DNA of 64,000 nucleotides from Chondrosia reniformis (GCA_947172415.1 OX359199.1:3064001-3128000), one strand, 5' to 3'; shown: positions 1 through 13,411, counted from the stretch's first letter. Numbers and translations: made by a program. Notes: a model not told the origin generated them from the sequence alone.

Positions 1-499
1 AAACTGGAAGGACCCTGAAAGTGAGATTGGCAGAACACAAGCGAGCAGTCAGGATGGGGGATGTGAACAACGGTATAGCTGTTCACTCCCTCAAGACTGG
101 CCACTCAATTGCTTGGGACAAGGCCAAGATTACAGACAGGGAAACCCACTGGCAAAGGAGAAGGGTCAAAGAAGCCATCAGGATCCAGAAGAGTCAGGTG
201 ACAATGAATTTAGATCAAGGCATTGTGTTACATCAAGCCTGGAGACGATTTAATATTCATACTTCCTGTTTTTCTCATTCTGCTGAGGGTCACATGACAG
301 GAAGTGGAAATGGCGGGAAAAATCCTCTATAAATAGAGGCAATTCTTCCACTCAACCATCAGTCACTGAGGAAGACCCCCAGGGTCGAAACGTTTGACCA
401 AGAATTGAAAGAAACCAACTGCGTTTTTAAACGCTCAAAAGTCGAAAGATGTACCATCCCAAAGATAAGTTCGATGCAGTTATAAGGAATCCTTATTCT
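1..499 (+). mobile_element. 3' end of a GIY-YIG Penelope-like element (window starts inside it)
   Basis: The first 330 bases encode the end of a Penelope endonuclease. They are followed by an untranslated tail with the same landmarks as the fuller copy ending near 24,061: a stem with arms GACCC and GGGTC, then CGAAACGTTT at about 390-400, a GTCGAAAGATG block near 440, and the terminus AATCCTTATTCT. The left part lies outside the window. It is diverged from the 24-kb copy, so it is an independent and probably older insertion. Family assignment is firm; the right boundary is good to a few bases. Confidence 0.85.
21..332 (+). pseudogene. C-terminal part of Penelope GIY-YIG endonuclease
   Basis: The reading frame contains RLAEHKRAVR, then a stretch matching the VNNGLAVHSLKTGHPIEW segment of the other copies in this window, and MNLDQGIVLHQAW near its end. 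This is the region just after the GIY-YIG core of Penelope-like elements, the part of the nickase that follows the Y-T-G motif; the core itself lies to the left of the window. It would be fused to a reverse transcriptase in an intact element. It is a fragment with no start of its own. Confidence 0.8.
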
Positions 500-798
500 A
501 TTATGGAGATATGTTGCTGCAGTTTTTAAGGGACTGCAAGTTATGTATGGTTAATGGAAGGTCTGGTAAGGACAACTTTACTTGTGTATCCCCAAAGGGA
601 CGATCTGTACTTGATTTCTGTATTGTGGAGGCTGACTACTTCTCTAATGTTACTAACTTTTCAGTTAAAACACTATCAGAGTTTTTGGAAGAGACTAACA
701 TAGTGGAAAGGGAGCGGTTGCCTGATTATTCAATAATCAGCTGGGAATTAGATGGAGCTGTGCCAACATGCAGGACAAAGAAAGAGCAGGGTATATAA
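486..798 (+). pseudogene. APE-type LINE endonuclease fragment
   Basis: About 100 codons are open, running FYYGD then LLQFLRDCKLCMVNGRSG, TCVSPKGRSVLDFCIV and LPDYSIISWEL. In animal LINE exonuclease/endonuclease/phosphatase domains this corresponds to the conserved NGR segment, the TC..G.S..D motif and the PDHS-like motif near the catalytic histidine (here PDYS). That places it in an ORF2 endonuclease of a CR1/L2/RTE-like LINE, although the clade cannot be fixed from so short a piece. It abuts the PLE terminus on the left and runs straight into satellite on the right, so both ends are truncated. No reverse transcriptase from this LINE is present. Confidence 0.65.
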
Positions 799-2053
799 CT
801 AGTAAATACAGCTGGTACATACAACTAGTACATACAATTGGCACCTATAACTAGTAAATATAACTAGTACTAGTACATAAAACTAGTTCAGAAAAGTAGG
901 AAATACAACTAGTACATACAACTAGTACAATACTAGAACATACAACTAATATATAGAACTATTATATACAATTAGTACATATAGCTATTAAATTCAACTA
1001 GTACATACGTATAACTAGTACCTACAACTAGTACATATAACTAGTACATAAAACTAGTGCGTACAACTAGTACTCACAATGGTTACTACAGCTAGTAACT
1101 AGAACTAGTAAATAGAATGGATGCATCATAACTAGTACAAAAACTGTTGCATACAACTAGTTCATACAACTAGTATATACAATTAGTACTGAAAACTAGT
1201 ACACACAACTAGTTCTACAACTAGTAGATAGAACGAGTACATAACAACTGGAACATACAACTTGTATACACGAGTACATAGCTACTACATATGACTAGTA
1301 TATAATTACAACTATTACATACAACTGGTACATAACTAGTACATACAACTTGTACATAACTAGTACATACAACTTGTACATAGTATGAGTACATAAAACT
1401 AGTATATACAACTACTACATAAACAATAAACTAGTACAAACAACTATATACTACATCCAACTACTACATACAACCAGTAGCTACAACTAGTAAATATAAC
1501 TGGTACAAGTACATCCAACTAGTTCATACAATTAGTACATACAATTAGCACATTCAATTAGTAATACAACTAGTATATATAACTAGTACGTTAAAGTAGT
1601 ACTAAAACTAGTACACACAACGAGTACCAACAGAATACATACTATAACGATTACTAGAAACTACAACTAGTACATAAAGCTAGCCCTTTCAACTAGTACA
1701 TACAGCTAGCGCATACAATTAGTACATATAACTAAGACACACTCATATAACTAGTAAATACAAATAGTAAATACAACTAGTACTTACAACTATCACATAC
1801 AACTTGTACATATAACTAGTATATACAACTAATATCTAGTACATACAACTAGTACATAGCTAGTACATACAACTAATATATACATACACCCAGTACACTG
1901 AACTTGTACAAACAATTAGCACATACAACTACTATATACAACTAGGACCTACAAATAGGAAATATAGCTAGTTCTAGTACATACAACTAGAATCTAGTAC
2001 ATACAACTAGAACATACAACTAGTACAAGGCTAGTACATACAGCTGGTATATA
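799..2053 (+). repeat. 13-bp satellite, ACATACAACTAGT orientation
   Basis: Degenerate tandem copies of a 13-bp unit, with frequent one-base changes and small length changes. The palindromic core ACTAGT is the best conserved part. There are no genes; short open frames are produced by the repeat itself. Confidence 0.95.
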
Positions 2054-2422
2054 TAGTGAATCCTCGATTAAACAAACCTCAATTATCCGGATCCTCGATT
2101 ATCCAAATCACAAAATTACTTTACAAGTGATACGTGCATTACACAATTATGATACCAACGTATACAAATGTGTCATGTTTCAGTCGCGCTAATGTTTTTT
2201 GCTCGATCAAGAATGGCAGAGTCTACTAGCGCTCCGAAGCGAAAGAGAACAGTTTTAAGTATTAAATCAATAGGTGTTTTGTTGGCGTGCTTGATTGTTC
2301 AAAGAAATCGTTCTACTGTTCTACATATTTGATTGTATTTCACTTATCCTTACTTTTTCACTCATCCAAACAAAATGTTTATGCCATTTGACCAATGGGG
2401 TTTGAATTCCGAGGATTCACTG
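2054..2422 (+). mobile_element. Internally deleted pogo/Tigger-type DNA transposon
   Basis: A 369-bp non-satellite island has terminal inverted repeats, AGTGAATCCTCG at the left and CGAGGATTCACT at the right. It is flanked by TA on both sides (2052-2053 and 2423-2424), the target duplication used by the Tc1/mariner/pogo superfamily. The terminal sequence and the transposase start inside are of the Tigger type. Most of the coding region is missing, so it is non-autonomous. Confidence 0.85.
2213..2332 (+). pseudogene. Remnant of Tigger/pogo transposase N-terminus
   Basis: An ATG opens 39 codons beginning MAESTSAPKRKRTVLSIK. The basic PKRKR stretch followed by LSI is how Tigger/pogo transposases usually begin, just before the CENP-B-like helix-turn-helix. 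After about residue 20 the similarity is lost, and TGA follows at residue 40. The DNA-binding and DDE catalytic domains are gone. It lies inside the deleted transposon and is not a host gene. Confidence 0.6.
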
Positions 2423-5400
2423 TACATACAACTAGTACAAAGAACTTGTACAAACAATAGCACATACAACTACTACATACAACTACTACATACAACTAGT
2501 ACCTACAACTAGTACTTGCAAATTAGTACATATTTTGTAGTAGGAGTGTAGTACACACTCCTACTACATATAAGTAATATATAAAAATATGACTAGTACA
2601 TATACATAGTACATACACATAGCACATACAAATAGTACATACAACTAGTATTTACAACTAGTACATACAACTAGTGCATAAAATGAGTACATAAAACTAG
2701 TACATACAACTAGCAACTAGTCATTACAACCAGTATATATATAAAAGTAGTACATTTAACTAGTACATACAAATAGTATATACATACAACTAGTACATAC
2801 AACTAGCAACTAGTCATTACAACCAGTATATATATAAAAGTAGTACATTTAACTAGGACACACAAATAGTATATACATACAATTAATACATAAAATTAAT
2901 AGGTACAACTAGTTCACACAACTAGTAACTATCACATATAACTAGTACATACAACTACTACAATGAACAAGTACATACAACTAGTAACTACAACAAGTAA
3001 ATATAACTTGTACATACAAATGTTACACACAACTAGTACTTGCAACTAGTATATGCAACCAGTATCTAGTACATAAAACTACTACATACAACTAGTACAT
3101 ACAACTAGTACATAAAACTAGAACACACAACTAGTACACACAACTAGTACCCACAACTAGTATACACTCCTAGTACGTACATCTAGTTACTAGTACATGC
3201 AACTAGTAAATACAACTAGTAACTACCACTAGTATATATAACTAGTTCATACAACCATGACACACAACTAGTACATACAAGTAGTACTTTTATCTGCTTA
3301 CAACTAAGACATACAATTAGTGCATACAATAAGTATTTACAACTAGTTCATGTAACTACATACAACTAGTTTTTACAAATAGTACATACAACTAGTAAAT
3401 ACAGATTGTTACTAGTACATACGACTAGTACATGCAACTTGTACATACAGCTAGTATATAGTTCAAGTAGTATATACAACTAGTAAATATAACTATATAG
3501 TACCTACATCGATTCCCCACAATTAGTGTGTACAAGTAGTACATATAATTACATACAATTAGTACATACAACTAGTACATACAACTAGTCCATACAACTA
3601 GTCCATGCAACTGGTATATACATCTTGTACATACATCTTAGTTACTAGTACATGCAACTAGTACATCCAACTAGTAACTGCAAAAGTAAATATAAGTAGT
3701 ACATACAACTAAAACACACTAGTACTGCATAAAAGTAGGATATATATCTATAAACAATTAGCAAATACAACTGGCACATACAACTACTACATATATCTAG
3801 TTACTAGTACATTCAACAATTACACACAACTAGTTCATAGAAGTAGTACATACAACAAGTACATAAAACTAGTACATACAACAAGTTCATACAACTAGTA
3901 CAAATTGTTAGTACATACAACTAGTACATACATCTAATTTCTAGTACATGGAACTAGTAACTACAACTAGTACATATAACCATTATACACAACTATTACA
4001 TACAACTAGTACATAAATTTACATACATCTAGTGCATTCCATTAGTACATACAACTACTATTAGTAAATATAACTAGTACATACAGCAATTACATACAAC
4101 AAGTACATACAAGTAGTACATACAAGTAGTACATACAACTACACACAACTAGTATATACATAGATCTAGTACAGACAATTAATACATTCAGACACTTACT
4201 AATACATACAACTAGTACATACAACTAGTTAATAGTACATACAACTAGTGCCTAGAATTAGTACATAAATCTAGTACATATTACTAGTACATACAACTAG
4301 TACCTACAGCTAATAAATAACTAGTACATACAATTAGTACATAAAACAGGAACATACAACGAGCACATAACTTACAATTAATACATACAAACATGAAACT
4401 ACTACTTAGAATTGAGTACAAACAACTAGAACCTCCTACCAGTAAATAAAACGAGTCCTAGTACATAAAGCCAGAACATACAACTAGTAATGAGTACTTA
4501 CAAATATTACATACAACTAGTACATTCAATTAGTACATAAAATTGGTACATACAATCAGTACGTTCAAGTAGTATTACGATTAGGACATATAACTAGTAC
4601 ATACAACTAGTACAAATAACCTGTACATACAACTAGTAACTACAACTAGTAAATATAACTATAAAGTACATACACAATAACACACAACTAGTATTTACAA
4701 CTTGTAAATAAAACTAGAACATACAAGTAATATCTAGTACATTAAACTAGTACATACAAATAGTACAAACAACTAGTACATACAACTACTACATACATCT
4801 AGTTACTAGTACATTCATCAATTACACACAACTAGTTCATATAAGTAGTACATACAACAAGTACATTAAACTAGTACATACAACTAGTACATACATCTAA
4901 TTACTAGTACATGGGACTAGTAACTACAACTAGTACATATAACCATTATACACAACTATTACATACAGCTAATACATAAATCTACATACCACTAGTGCAT
5001 TCCATTAGTACATACTACTACTATTAGTAAATATAACTAGTACATACAGGATTACATACAACTAGTACATATAACTCGTACACACCACTAGTTACTAGTA
5101 CATAGAACAATTACACACACCTATATAGTTCTTACAAGTAGATTATATAACTACATAAAACTAGTACATTCAACTAGTATATACAACTATTAAATACTGA
5201 TTCTTACTAGGACATACAACTAGTACATACAACTCCTACAAACAACTAGTACATATAACTAGTACATGCAACTGCTTCCTAGTACATACAACTAGTACAT
5301 ACTACCAGTGCATAAACTATTTCATACGACCAGTACTACAATTAGCTCATAGAACTAATACATATAACCAGCACATATAGCTAGTTCATATGAATAGTAC

Positions 5401-8400
5401 ACATACCTAGTACATACAACTAGTACATATAATCAGTACATACATATATAACTAGTACATATGTATAGTACAAGTATACTACTAGTACATATATACAACT
5501 GATATATATACAACTAGTATATATAACAAGTACATAAAACTGTTACATATAACTGGAACATACAACTAGCACAAACCTAGTAATTACAATTAGTACATAC
5601 AATTAGAACATGCAACTACTACTTACAATTGAGTATATACAACTAGAACTTCCAACTAGTGAATATAAGAAGAGCTAGTACTTACAACTACTACATACAA
5701 CTAGTTACTAAGACATACAACTAACACACTCAACTAGTACACACATCTACTTATTAGTACATGCAACTAGAAGACACAAATTGTATATACAACTACTACA
5801 TATAACTTCTATAACTAGGACCTACAACTAGTACATTCAAGTAGTAAATACAGATTGTTACTAGTACGTACAACTAGAACATGCAACTAGAACATGCAAC
5901 TAGTACTTCTAACTAGTACATACAACTAGTACATAGAAGGAGTAACTACAAATAGTAAATATAACTTGTATATACAACTACTACATATGACTACCTATAA
6001 CTAGTACATACAACTAGTACATTCAAGTAATAAATAGAGATTGTTACTAGTACATACAACTAAAACCAGTACATATAAGTAGTACATTCAATTAGTTACT
6101 AATTCAAACAACTAGTACATGCAACTAGAAGCTACAACTAGTACAGAGAACTAGTACATATAAATAGTGTATATAACTAAAACATACGACTAGTTACTAG
6201 TACCTGCAACTAGTACATACAACTAGTACATACAACTAGTACCTACAACTAGTATATCTAACTAGTACATACGACTAGTTACTAGTACATAAAACTAGTA
6301 CATACAACTAGTACACACAACTAGTATATACAACTAGTAGATACATCAAGTTACTAGTACATGCAAATAGTATATACAAGTAGTACAAACAACTAATAAC
6401 TACAACTAGTACAAGTAAGTAGTACATACAACTAGTATATACAACTAGTAGATGCAACTAGTACATACAAGTAGTACTACCAACTAATAGCTACAACTAG
6501 TACAAATAATTAGTAAATACAACAAGTATATACAACTAGTACACACATATAACTAGTACATATAACTAGTACATACAACTAGTTACTAGTACATCCCACA
6601 ATTACACACAACTAGTACATAAACGTAGTACATATAGCAGTACATACAACTAGCACATACACCTAGAACACACAACTAGTACATACATCTAATTACTAGT
6701 ACTTTCAACTAGTACATACAATTAGTAACTACAACTAGTAAACATAACTAGTACATAAAACTAGTACATACATCTAATTACTAGTACATGCAACTAGTAC
6801 ATAAAACTTGTAACTACAACTAGTACATATAACCATTACACACAATTTTTACATACAACTAGTACAAACGTCTAATTACTAGTACTTACAACTAGTACAT
6901 ACAACTAGTAACTACTATTAGTTAATATAACTTACATAAAGCAATTAAACACAGCTAGTACATAAAAGTAGTACATAAAACTACTAGTATATACATAGAT
7001 CTAGTACAGAAAATTAGTACATACAGATAATTACTAGTACACACAACTAGTACATACAACTAGTACATTCAACTAGTTACTAGTACCTAGAACAATTACA
7101 CACACCTAGTACTTACAAGTAGAACATATAACTACATACAACTAATACATACAACTAATACATGCAATTAGTACATACAACTAGTATATCTAACTAGTAC
7201 ATACAAATAGTTACTAGTGCATAAAACTAGTACATACAACTAGTACATGCAACTAGAATGTACAACTAGTAGATACATCTACTTACTAGTACATGCAACT
7301 AGGACATACAAGTAGTATAAACAACTAATAACTACAACTAGTACAAATAAGTAGTACATACAACAATTACACGCAACTAGTACAACAACTAGTACATGCA
7401 ACTAGAATGTAAAACTAGTAGATACATCTACTTACTAGTACATGCAACTAGGACATACAAGTAGTATAAACAACTAATAACTACAACTAGTACAAATAAA
7501 TAGTACATACAACAATTACACGCAACTAGTACAACAACTAGTACATACAACTAGTAACTACAACTGGTAAATATAACAAGAACATAAAACCATTACACAC
7601 AACTATTACATACAACTAGTACATACAAATAGTACATACAACTAGGACATACAGATTGTTACAAGTAAATACAACTAAAACATACAATTGGTAAATCTTA
7701 TCACTACAACTAGGTCAAATAACTAGTTCATACAACAATTAAACACACTTAGTACATATAACTATTCCATACAATTAATATATACCACTAGTATCTAGTA
7801 CATAAAACTAGTACATACAACTAGTACATATAACTAATACATGCAACTAGTAACTACAACTAGTAAATATAACTGTATATACAACTAGTTCATATGACTA
7901 CCTACACTAGTATATATAACTACTACATTCAACTAGTTACTGGTACATAAAACTAGTATATACAACTAGAATATACAACTAGTACATTCAACTAGGACAC
8001 ACATCTAGTTACTAGTACATGCAACTAGTAGATACAACTAATAACTACAACTACTAAATATAATAAAATAAGTACATACAGCCATTTCACACATATATTA
8101 CATACAAGTACTACATATATTTGCATACAATTCGTATATACAGATAGTTACTAGTGTATTCAATTAGTACATAAAACTACTACATACAACTAATACATAT
8201 AACTACTACATACAACTAGTTACTAGTACATACAACTAGTACATTCAAATAATACATCCAACTAGTAACTTCAATTAGTAGGTACAACTAGTACTATAAC
8301 TAGTACAAAGAACTTGTACATACAACTATTACATACAACTGGTTACTACTGCAATCATCAACTCTGTACAACTAGTACATAAAAGGAGTTACTAGTACAT

Positions 8401-9014
8401 GCAACTTGTACAAATAACTAGTGTATACAACTAGTACAAAAAATAGTACATACATCTAGTGACTGGTATATACATTCAAGAACTAAATTTAACTAGTACA
8501 TACAACTAGTTACTAGTACATATAACTAGTACATACAACTAGTACATAGAACTTGTGCATAAAACTACATAGAAATAGTACATAAAGCTAGTATATACAA
8601 GGAGTAAATATAACTAGTACATACAACTATTACATATAACTAGTACAGGCAACTACTTACTAGAAAATACAACTAGTAAATACAATTAGTACATACAACT
8701 AATACATATTTCTAGTACATACAGCAATTACACAAAACTAGTACATACAACTTGTCCATATAACTATATACAACTAGTACATACAACTAGTAAATACAGA
8801 TTGTTTCCAGAACATACACATATACATACAACTAGTATATACAACTTCTAACTAAAACATATATACAACTAGTACATACAACTAGTACCTGCAACAAGTA
8901 AATACAACTAATACATACAACTAGTACATGCAACAATTGCTCACAATGAGTACATACAATTAGTACATATAACCAGTACATACAACTAGTATATGCAACT
9001 AGTATATACTACTT
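2423..9014 (+). repeat. 13-bp satellite, ACATACAACTAGT orientation (6.6 kb)
   Basis: A continuous degenerate array of the same monomer as 799-2053. Local duplications are visible, such as two copies of a roughly 100-bp block at about 2,700-2,890 and a near-perfect repeat around 7,230-7,530. No genes or other elements were found. Confidence 0.95.
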
Positions 9015-9035
9015 GTAGTACTAGTTGTATGAACT
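9005..9035. other. Orientation switch of the satellite
   Basis: Left of this point the monomer reads AACTAGTACATAC on the plus strand; right of it GTATGTACTAGTT. The junction is a small palindrome: CAACTAGTA and TACTAGTTG flank a few central bases around 9,010-9,030. Nothing else is inserted at the switch. Confidence 0.85.
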
Positions 9036-9328
9036 AGTTGTATGTACTATTCATACGTACAAGTTATATGTGTATGTTCTACTTATCCTTACTAGTTCTA
9101 TGTACTAGTTTTATGTAAGAGTTGTATGTATTAGTTGTATTTACTAGTTGTATGTACTAATTTTATGTACTCGTTGTATATACTAGTTGTATGTGCCAGT
9201 AGAATGTACTAGTTGTATGCATTAGTTATGTGTACTATTTGTATGTACTAGTTGTATGAACTTATTATATGTACTAGTTGTAAGTACTAGTATTATGTAC
9301 TAGTGGTAATCACTAGTTGTAAGAACTA
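9015..9328 (-). repeat. 13-bp satellite, opposite orientation
   Basis: Starts at the orientation switch and runs to the TA target of the MITE. It carries the landmarks TTATCCTTACTAG (about 9,084) and GGTAATCACTAG (about 9,306), which recur in later blocks. Confidence 0.93.
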
Positions 9329-10110
9329 CAGTAAAACCTCTAATAGCGGACTCTCCGAAAAGCGGACAACCTCTGTACAGCGGACAAATCATACGCCCCC
9401 GATTGACTTTCCCATAGAGCTAGTACATTTCGAACCTCCGAGTAGCGGCACCTCCGAACTCCGGATAACGGACACTGACCAAGCCTCAGACTGATCTCTG
9501 ACAATACATACTGACCTCCGAAAGCGGAGAGTTAAACTAAAGACGAGACGAAACTAATACGATAAAACGATAATAGTACAGTGAACAAAATTAACGTAAG
9601 TCATAAGTATCTAGCTACATAAAATAGCTACAAATGTCTAGCGGATCGTACGTAGTCTCAAGTGAATTTCGGTTCCGCCCGCTAGCTCATTTCGCTCCTA
9701 TTTTTTCAACTATTCAAAGGTCGATGAAAGTGGCCTTAAACCTAAGCGAATGATTTATCCATTTGGTAGTTGTTCATTTTAACTGTCCTAAAACCACTCG
9801 TACCAAACCATCTAATAGGAAGTCTTGCTTCTGAGGATCGTACCCAGCATAACCTTTAAGTTAGTTAACCGTTATGTTAGTAAAATGTTAGTGTTTGTAG
9901 CTTTCTATAACTTGTTGGTGTGCATTTATTGCATCTCTTGGATCTTGATCATGAGCCATAATATAGTGTCACTATAACTGGTAGCTAGTTGCTATTACAC
10001 AATTAGTTGATTAGAGGGTGATTATGGGCCGACCTCCGAGAAGAGGACAACCTCTGAATAAAGGACAAGATGGTGGGTCCGAGCGTGTCCGTTATTCGGA
10101 GGTTTCACTG
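9329..10110. mobile_element. pogo/mariner-type MITE, 782 bp
   Basis: Terminal inverted repeats begin CAGTAAAACCTC at the left, and the right end is GAGGTTTCACTG. Both are flanked by TA (9327-9328 and 10111-10112). The subterminal parts repeat CGGACA and CTCCGAA motifs, including an inverted AGCGGA / TCCG pairing. No transposase frame is preserved. A paralogous satellite block at about 25,530-25,570 has the same flanks without the insertion, supporting the boundaries and the TA target. Confidence 0.82.
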
Positions 10111-10399
10111 TAGTTATATGTAGTAGTTGTATGCACTAGTTGTACGTACTAGTTATAAATACCAGTTGTATGTACTAGTTGTATGCACTAGTTGTAAGTA
10201 CTAGTTATAGGTTCTAGTGGTATGTACTAGTTATATGTACTAGTTGAATGTATTAGATATATGTACTAGTTGTATACACTAGGTATTTGTTCTAGTTGTA
10301 TGTACTAGTTGTATGAACTGGTTGTATGTACTGGTTGTAATCTTCAGTATAGATATTAGTGATGTGTAGTAGTTGTCTGTAGTAGTTGTATGTACTAGT
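10111..10399 (-). repeat. 13-bp satellite
   Basis: Satellite between two transposons. It is collinear with about 25,560-25,905 and with about 57,620-57,940. Confidence 0.92.
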
Positions 10400-10474
10400 T
10401 AGGGACTGCCTCAGGCAGCCCTTATATTGTTTTCATTAGCCGATTTTGTTATACGGCTTCATGTTACGGAAAGA

Positions 10475-10513
<39 letters not shown>

Positions 10514-10765
10514 CGGTTTCATACACAACTATTGTAACACTTAATTTATACTTCAATACATCGTTTTTACAAATGGCGGCGTTCAGGAAGCTTTAGTTTA
10601 CGATACTTTTCCATCGTTATTTATAAAGTTCAGGACACTTAAGCGTCCTGAATCGTTGGTATTACGAATATATATATCAAACCCAACAATGCGGCAGAGT
10701 AGTTCGAATTAATTCGGGGGACGGCAGACCGACGAGTTTTTAAACTAGAAATAATTGTTTTTTTC
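10400..10765 (+). mobile_element. Non-autonomous element with terminal hairpins (copy 1)
   Basis: It begins with a hairpin at 10,401-10,422 (arms like GGCTGCC / GGCAGCC). It then holds a (TA)n tract at about 10,475-10,509 and a segment conserved between copies (ACATCGTTTTTACAAATGG, GTTCAGGACACTTAAG). It ends in a palindromic module at 10,700-10,757 containing TTCGGGGG and CGAGTTTTTAAA. Related copies are at 42,607 and 57,941, and the same module lies at the end of both Helitron copies, so it may be a Helitron-type non-autonomous relative. It has no coding capacity. A paralogous block near 25,905-25,918 lacks the insertion. Confidence 0.65.
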
Positions 10766-11412
10766 TAATTGGATGTACTCATTGTATGTACTAGTGTATG
10801 TACTGGTTATATGTACTAATTGCACGTACTAGTTATATGAAATAGTTATAAACTAGTAGTATTTTGTAGTTATATGTGTATGCACTAGTTGTATGTACTA
10901 TTTATATATACTAGTTATATGTGTATCTTCTAGTTATTTTTACTAGTTGTATGTACTAGTTGTATGTATTAGTTTTATGTACTAGTTGTATGTACTAGTT
11001 ATATGTACTAGGTTTATGTACTAGTTGTATGTACTAGTTGTAAACACTAAATATGGAGTACTTGTTATATGTACTATTTTTATGTACTGGTTGTAAATTC
11101 TAGATATATGTATTGGTTGTATGTACTAGTTATATGTACTAGTGCTATGTCCTTGCTTTATGTACTACTTGCATATACTAGTTATGTACTAGTTGCATGG
11201 ACTAGTTGTATGTACTAGTTGTATGTCTTAGTTTTATGTACAAGTTGAATATACTAGTTATGTACTAGTGGTGTGTACTACCTTTATGAACTAGTTGTAT
11301 GTACTAGTAGTATTTACTAGTTATATGTGTATGTTCTAGTTATATATTCTACTTGTATGTACAAGTTGTATGTACTAGTTATGTATTAGTTGTATGTAGT
11401 ATTTATATGTAC
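10766..11412 (-). repeat. 13-bp satellite
   Basis: Collinear with about 25,918-26,420 in its left part. Its last 12 bases, ATTTATATGTAC, are the left copy of the target duplication of the ribozyme array. Confidence 0.92.
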
Positions 11413-11591
11413 TGACAAAGGGAGTTAATTGCACTAAGCCTGTGCAAAGGCTAAAATGATCAGAAATAATCACTGGAACGTATTACGCCATACCAGCCAA
11501 GTGACCAAAGTCTGATCTTGGCTGGGGGACCGAAGTCCTATTAAGTTGGCAACCAGTGATCGCCTCCCAGTCATCCAAAGATGGAAAAAAA

Positions 11592-11662
11592 TTCATCAAA
11601 GAACCACAGACAGCTGTTTCGCCCTCATTTGGGCTCATCAGTGTGGTACACTTCAATGATGG
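11592..11662 (-). ncRNA. Hammerhead ribozyme, unit 1
   Basis: Read on the minus strand: CTGATGA (11,641-11,635), stem II GCCC/GGGC with a six-base loop (11,634-11,621), GAAA, a minimal two-pair stem III (AC/GT) with an AGCT loop, then GTC at 11,611-11,609 as the cleavage triplet. Stem I pairs ACCACA before the core (complement of 11,642-11,647) with TGTGGT after the cleavage site (complement of 11,603-11,608), all six pairs perfect. Short stem III hammerheads of this kind in other animals often act better as dimers, which a tandem array would supply. Confidence 0.88.
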
Positions 11663-11950
11663 TAAATTGGATGACTGCCCTCACTTATAAATCCACCACA
11701 AGTGAAACACTTGTGGTTTCATTTTAAGTGAGGATGGAGGCTACAGTCTAAGTGAGACTGAGCACTCACAATGACAAAGGGAGTTAATTGCACTAAGCCT
11801 GTGCAAAGGCTAAAATGATCAGAAATAATCACTGGAACGTATTACGCCATACCAGCCAAGTGACCGAAGTCTGATCTAGGCTGGGGGACCGAATTCCTAT
11901 TAAGTTGGCAACCAGTGATCGCCTCCCAGTCATCCAAAAATGGAAAAAAA

Positions 11951-12021
11951 TTCATCAAAGAACAACAGACAGCTGTTTCGCCCTCATTTGGGCTCATCAG
12001 TGTGGTACACTTCAATGATGG
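11951..12021 (-). ncRNA. Hammerhead ribozyme, unit 2
   Basis: Same core, stem II and GTC site as unit 1. One base in the stem I strand after the cleavage site differs (AACAACA on the plus strand instead of AACCACA), giving a mismatch in the middle of stem I. Confidence 0.83.
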
Positions 12022-12308
12022 TAAATTGGATGACTGCCCTCACTTATAAATCCACCACAAGTGAAACACTTGTGGTTTCATTTTAAGTGAGGATGGAGGC
12101 TACAGTCTAAGTGAGACTGAGCACTCACAATGACAAAGGGAGTTAATTGCACTAAGCCTGTGCAAAGGCTAAATTGATCAGAAATAATCACTGGAACGTA
12201 TTATGCCATACCAGCCAAGTGACCGAAGTCTGATCTTGGCTGGGGGACCGAAGTCCTATTAAGTTGACAACCAGTGATCGCCTCCCAGTCATCCAAAGAT
12301 GGAAAAAA

Positions 12309-12379
12309 TTCATCAAAGAACCACAGACAGCTGTTTCGCCCTCATTTTGGCTCATCAGTGTGGTACACTTCAATGATGG
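12309..12379 (-). ncRNA. Hammerhead ribozyme, unit 3
   Basis: Core and stem I intact. Stem II has one mismatch at its loop-closing pair (plus strand CATTTTGG in place of CATTTGGG). Confidence 0.83.
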
Positions 12380-12667
12380 TAAATTGGATGACTGCCCTCA
12401 CTTATAAATCCACCACAAGTGAAACACTTGTGGTTTCATTTTAAGTGAGGATGGAGGCTACAGTCTAAGTGAGACTGAGCACTCACAATGACAAAGGGAG
12501 TTAATTGCACCAAGCCTGTGCAAAGGCTAAAATGATCAGAAATAATCACTGGAACGTATTACGCCATACCAGCCAAGTGACCGAAGTCTGATCTAGGCTG
12601 GGGGACCGAAGTCCTATTAAGTTGGCAACCAGTGATCGCCTCCCAGTCATCCAAAGATGGAAAAAAA

Positions 12668-12738
12668 TTCATCAAAGAACCACAGACAGCTGTTTCGCCC
12701 TCATTTGGGCTCATCAGTGTGGTACACTTCAATGATGG
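12668..12738 (-). ncRNA. Hammerhead ribozyme, unit 4
   Basis: All core bases and stems I and II match unit 1 exactly. It is one of the two best-preserved copies. Confidence 0.87.
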
Positions 12739-13026
12739 TAAATTGGATGACTGCCCTCACTTATAAATCCACCACAAGTGAAACACTTGTGGTTTCATTT
12801 TAAGTGAGGATGGAGGCTACAGTCTAAGTGAGACTGAGCACTCACAATGACAAAGGGAGTTAATTGCACTAAGCCTGTGCAAAGGCTAAAATGATCAGAA
12901 ATAATCACTGGAACGTATTACGCCATACCAGCCAAGTGACCGAAGTCTGATCTTGGCTGGGGGACCGAAGTCCTATTAAGTTGGCAACCAGTGATCGCCT
13001 CCCAGTCATCCAAAGATGGAAAAAAA

Positions 13027-13097
13027 TTCATCAAAGAACCACAGACAGCTGTTTCGCCCTCATTTTGGCTCATCAGTGTGGTACACTTCAATGATGG
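13027..13097 (-). ncRNA. Hammerhead ribozyme, unit 5
   Basis: Core and stem I intact. It has the same loop-proximal stem II mismatch as unit 3. It lies in the last direct unit, which ends early at the inversion point. Confidence 0.83.
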
Positions 13098-13411
13098 TAA
13101 ATTGGATGACTGCCCTCACTTATAAATCCACCACAAGTGAAACACTTGTGGTTTCATTTTACGTGAGGATGGAGGCTACAGTCTAAGTGAGACTTCGGAT
13201 CAGACTTCAGTCACTTGGCTGGTATGGCGTAATACGTTCCAGTGATTATTTCTGATCATTTTAGCCTTTGCACAGGCTTAGTGCAATTAACTCCCTTTGT
13301 CATTGTGAGTGCTCAGTCTCACTTAGACTGTAGCCTCCATCCTCACTTAAAATGAAACCACAAGTGTTTCACTTGTGGTGGATTTATAAGTGAGGGCAGT
13401 CATCCAATTTA

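Noticed and set aside
799-9014. CRISPR-like array
   Set aside because: No repeat/spacer alternation; it is a continuous degenerate short-unit satellite in a eukaryotic context.
799-9014. Telomeric repeat
   Set aside because: The 13-bp unit contains no G-run and does not match known animal telomere repeats.
9303-9494. 63-codon open frame at the left end of the MITE
   Set aside because: It starts in satellite and runs through the terminal inverted repeat; not a transposase.
12188-12373. 61-codon frames repeated in the ribozyme units (also 13,418-13,603 on the other strand)
   Set aside because: They overlap the hammerhead core and follow the repeat unit; no protein family features, and they are lost in other units by single changes.
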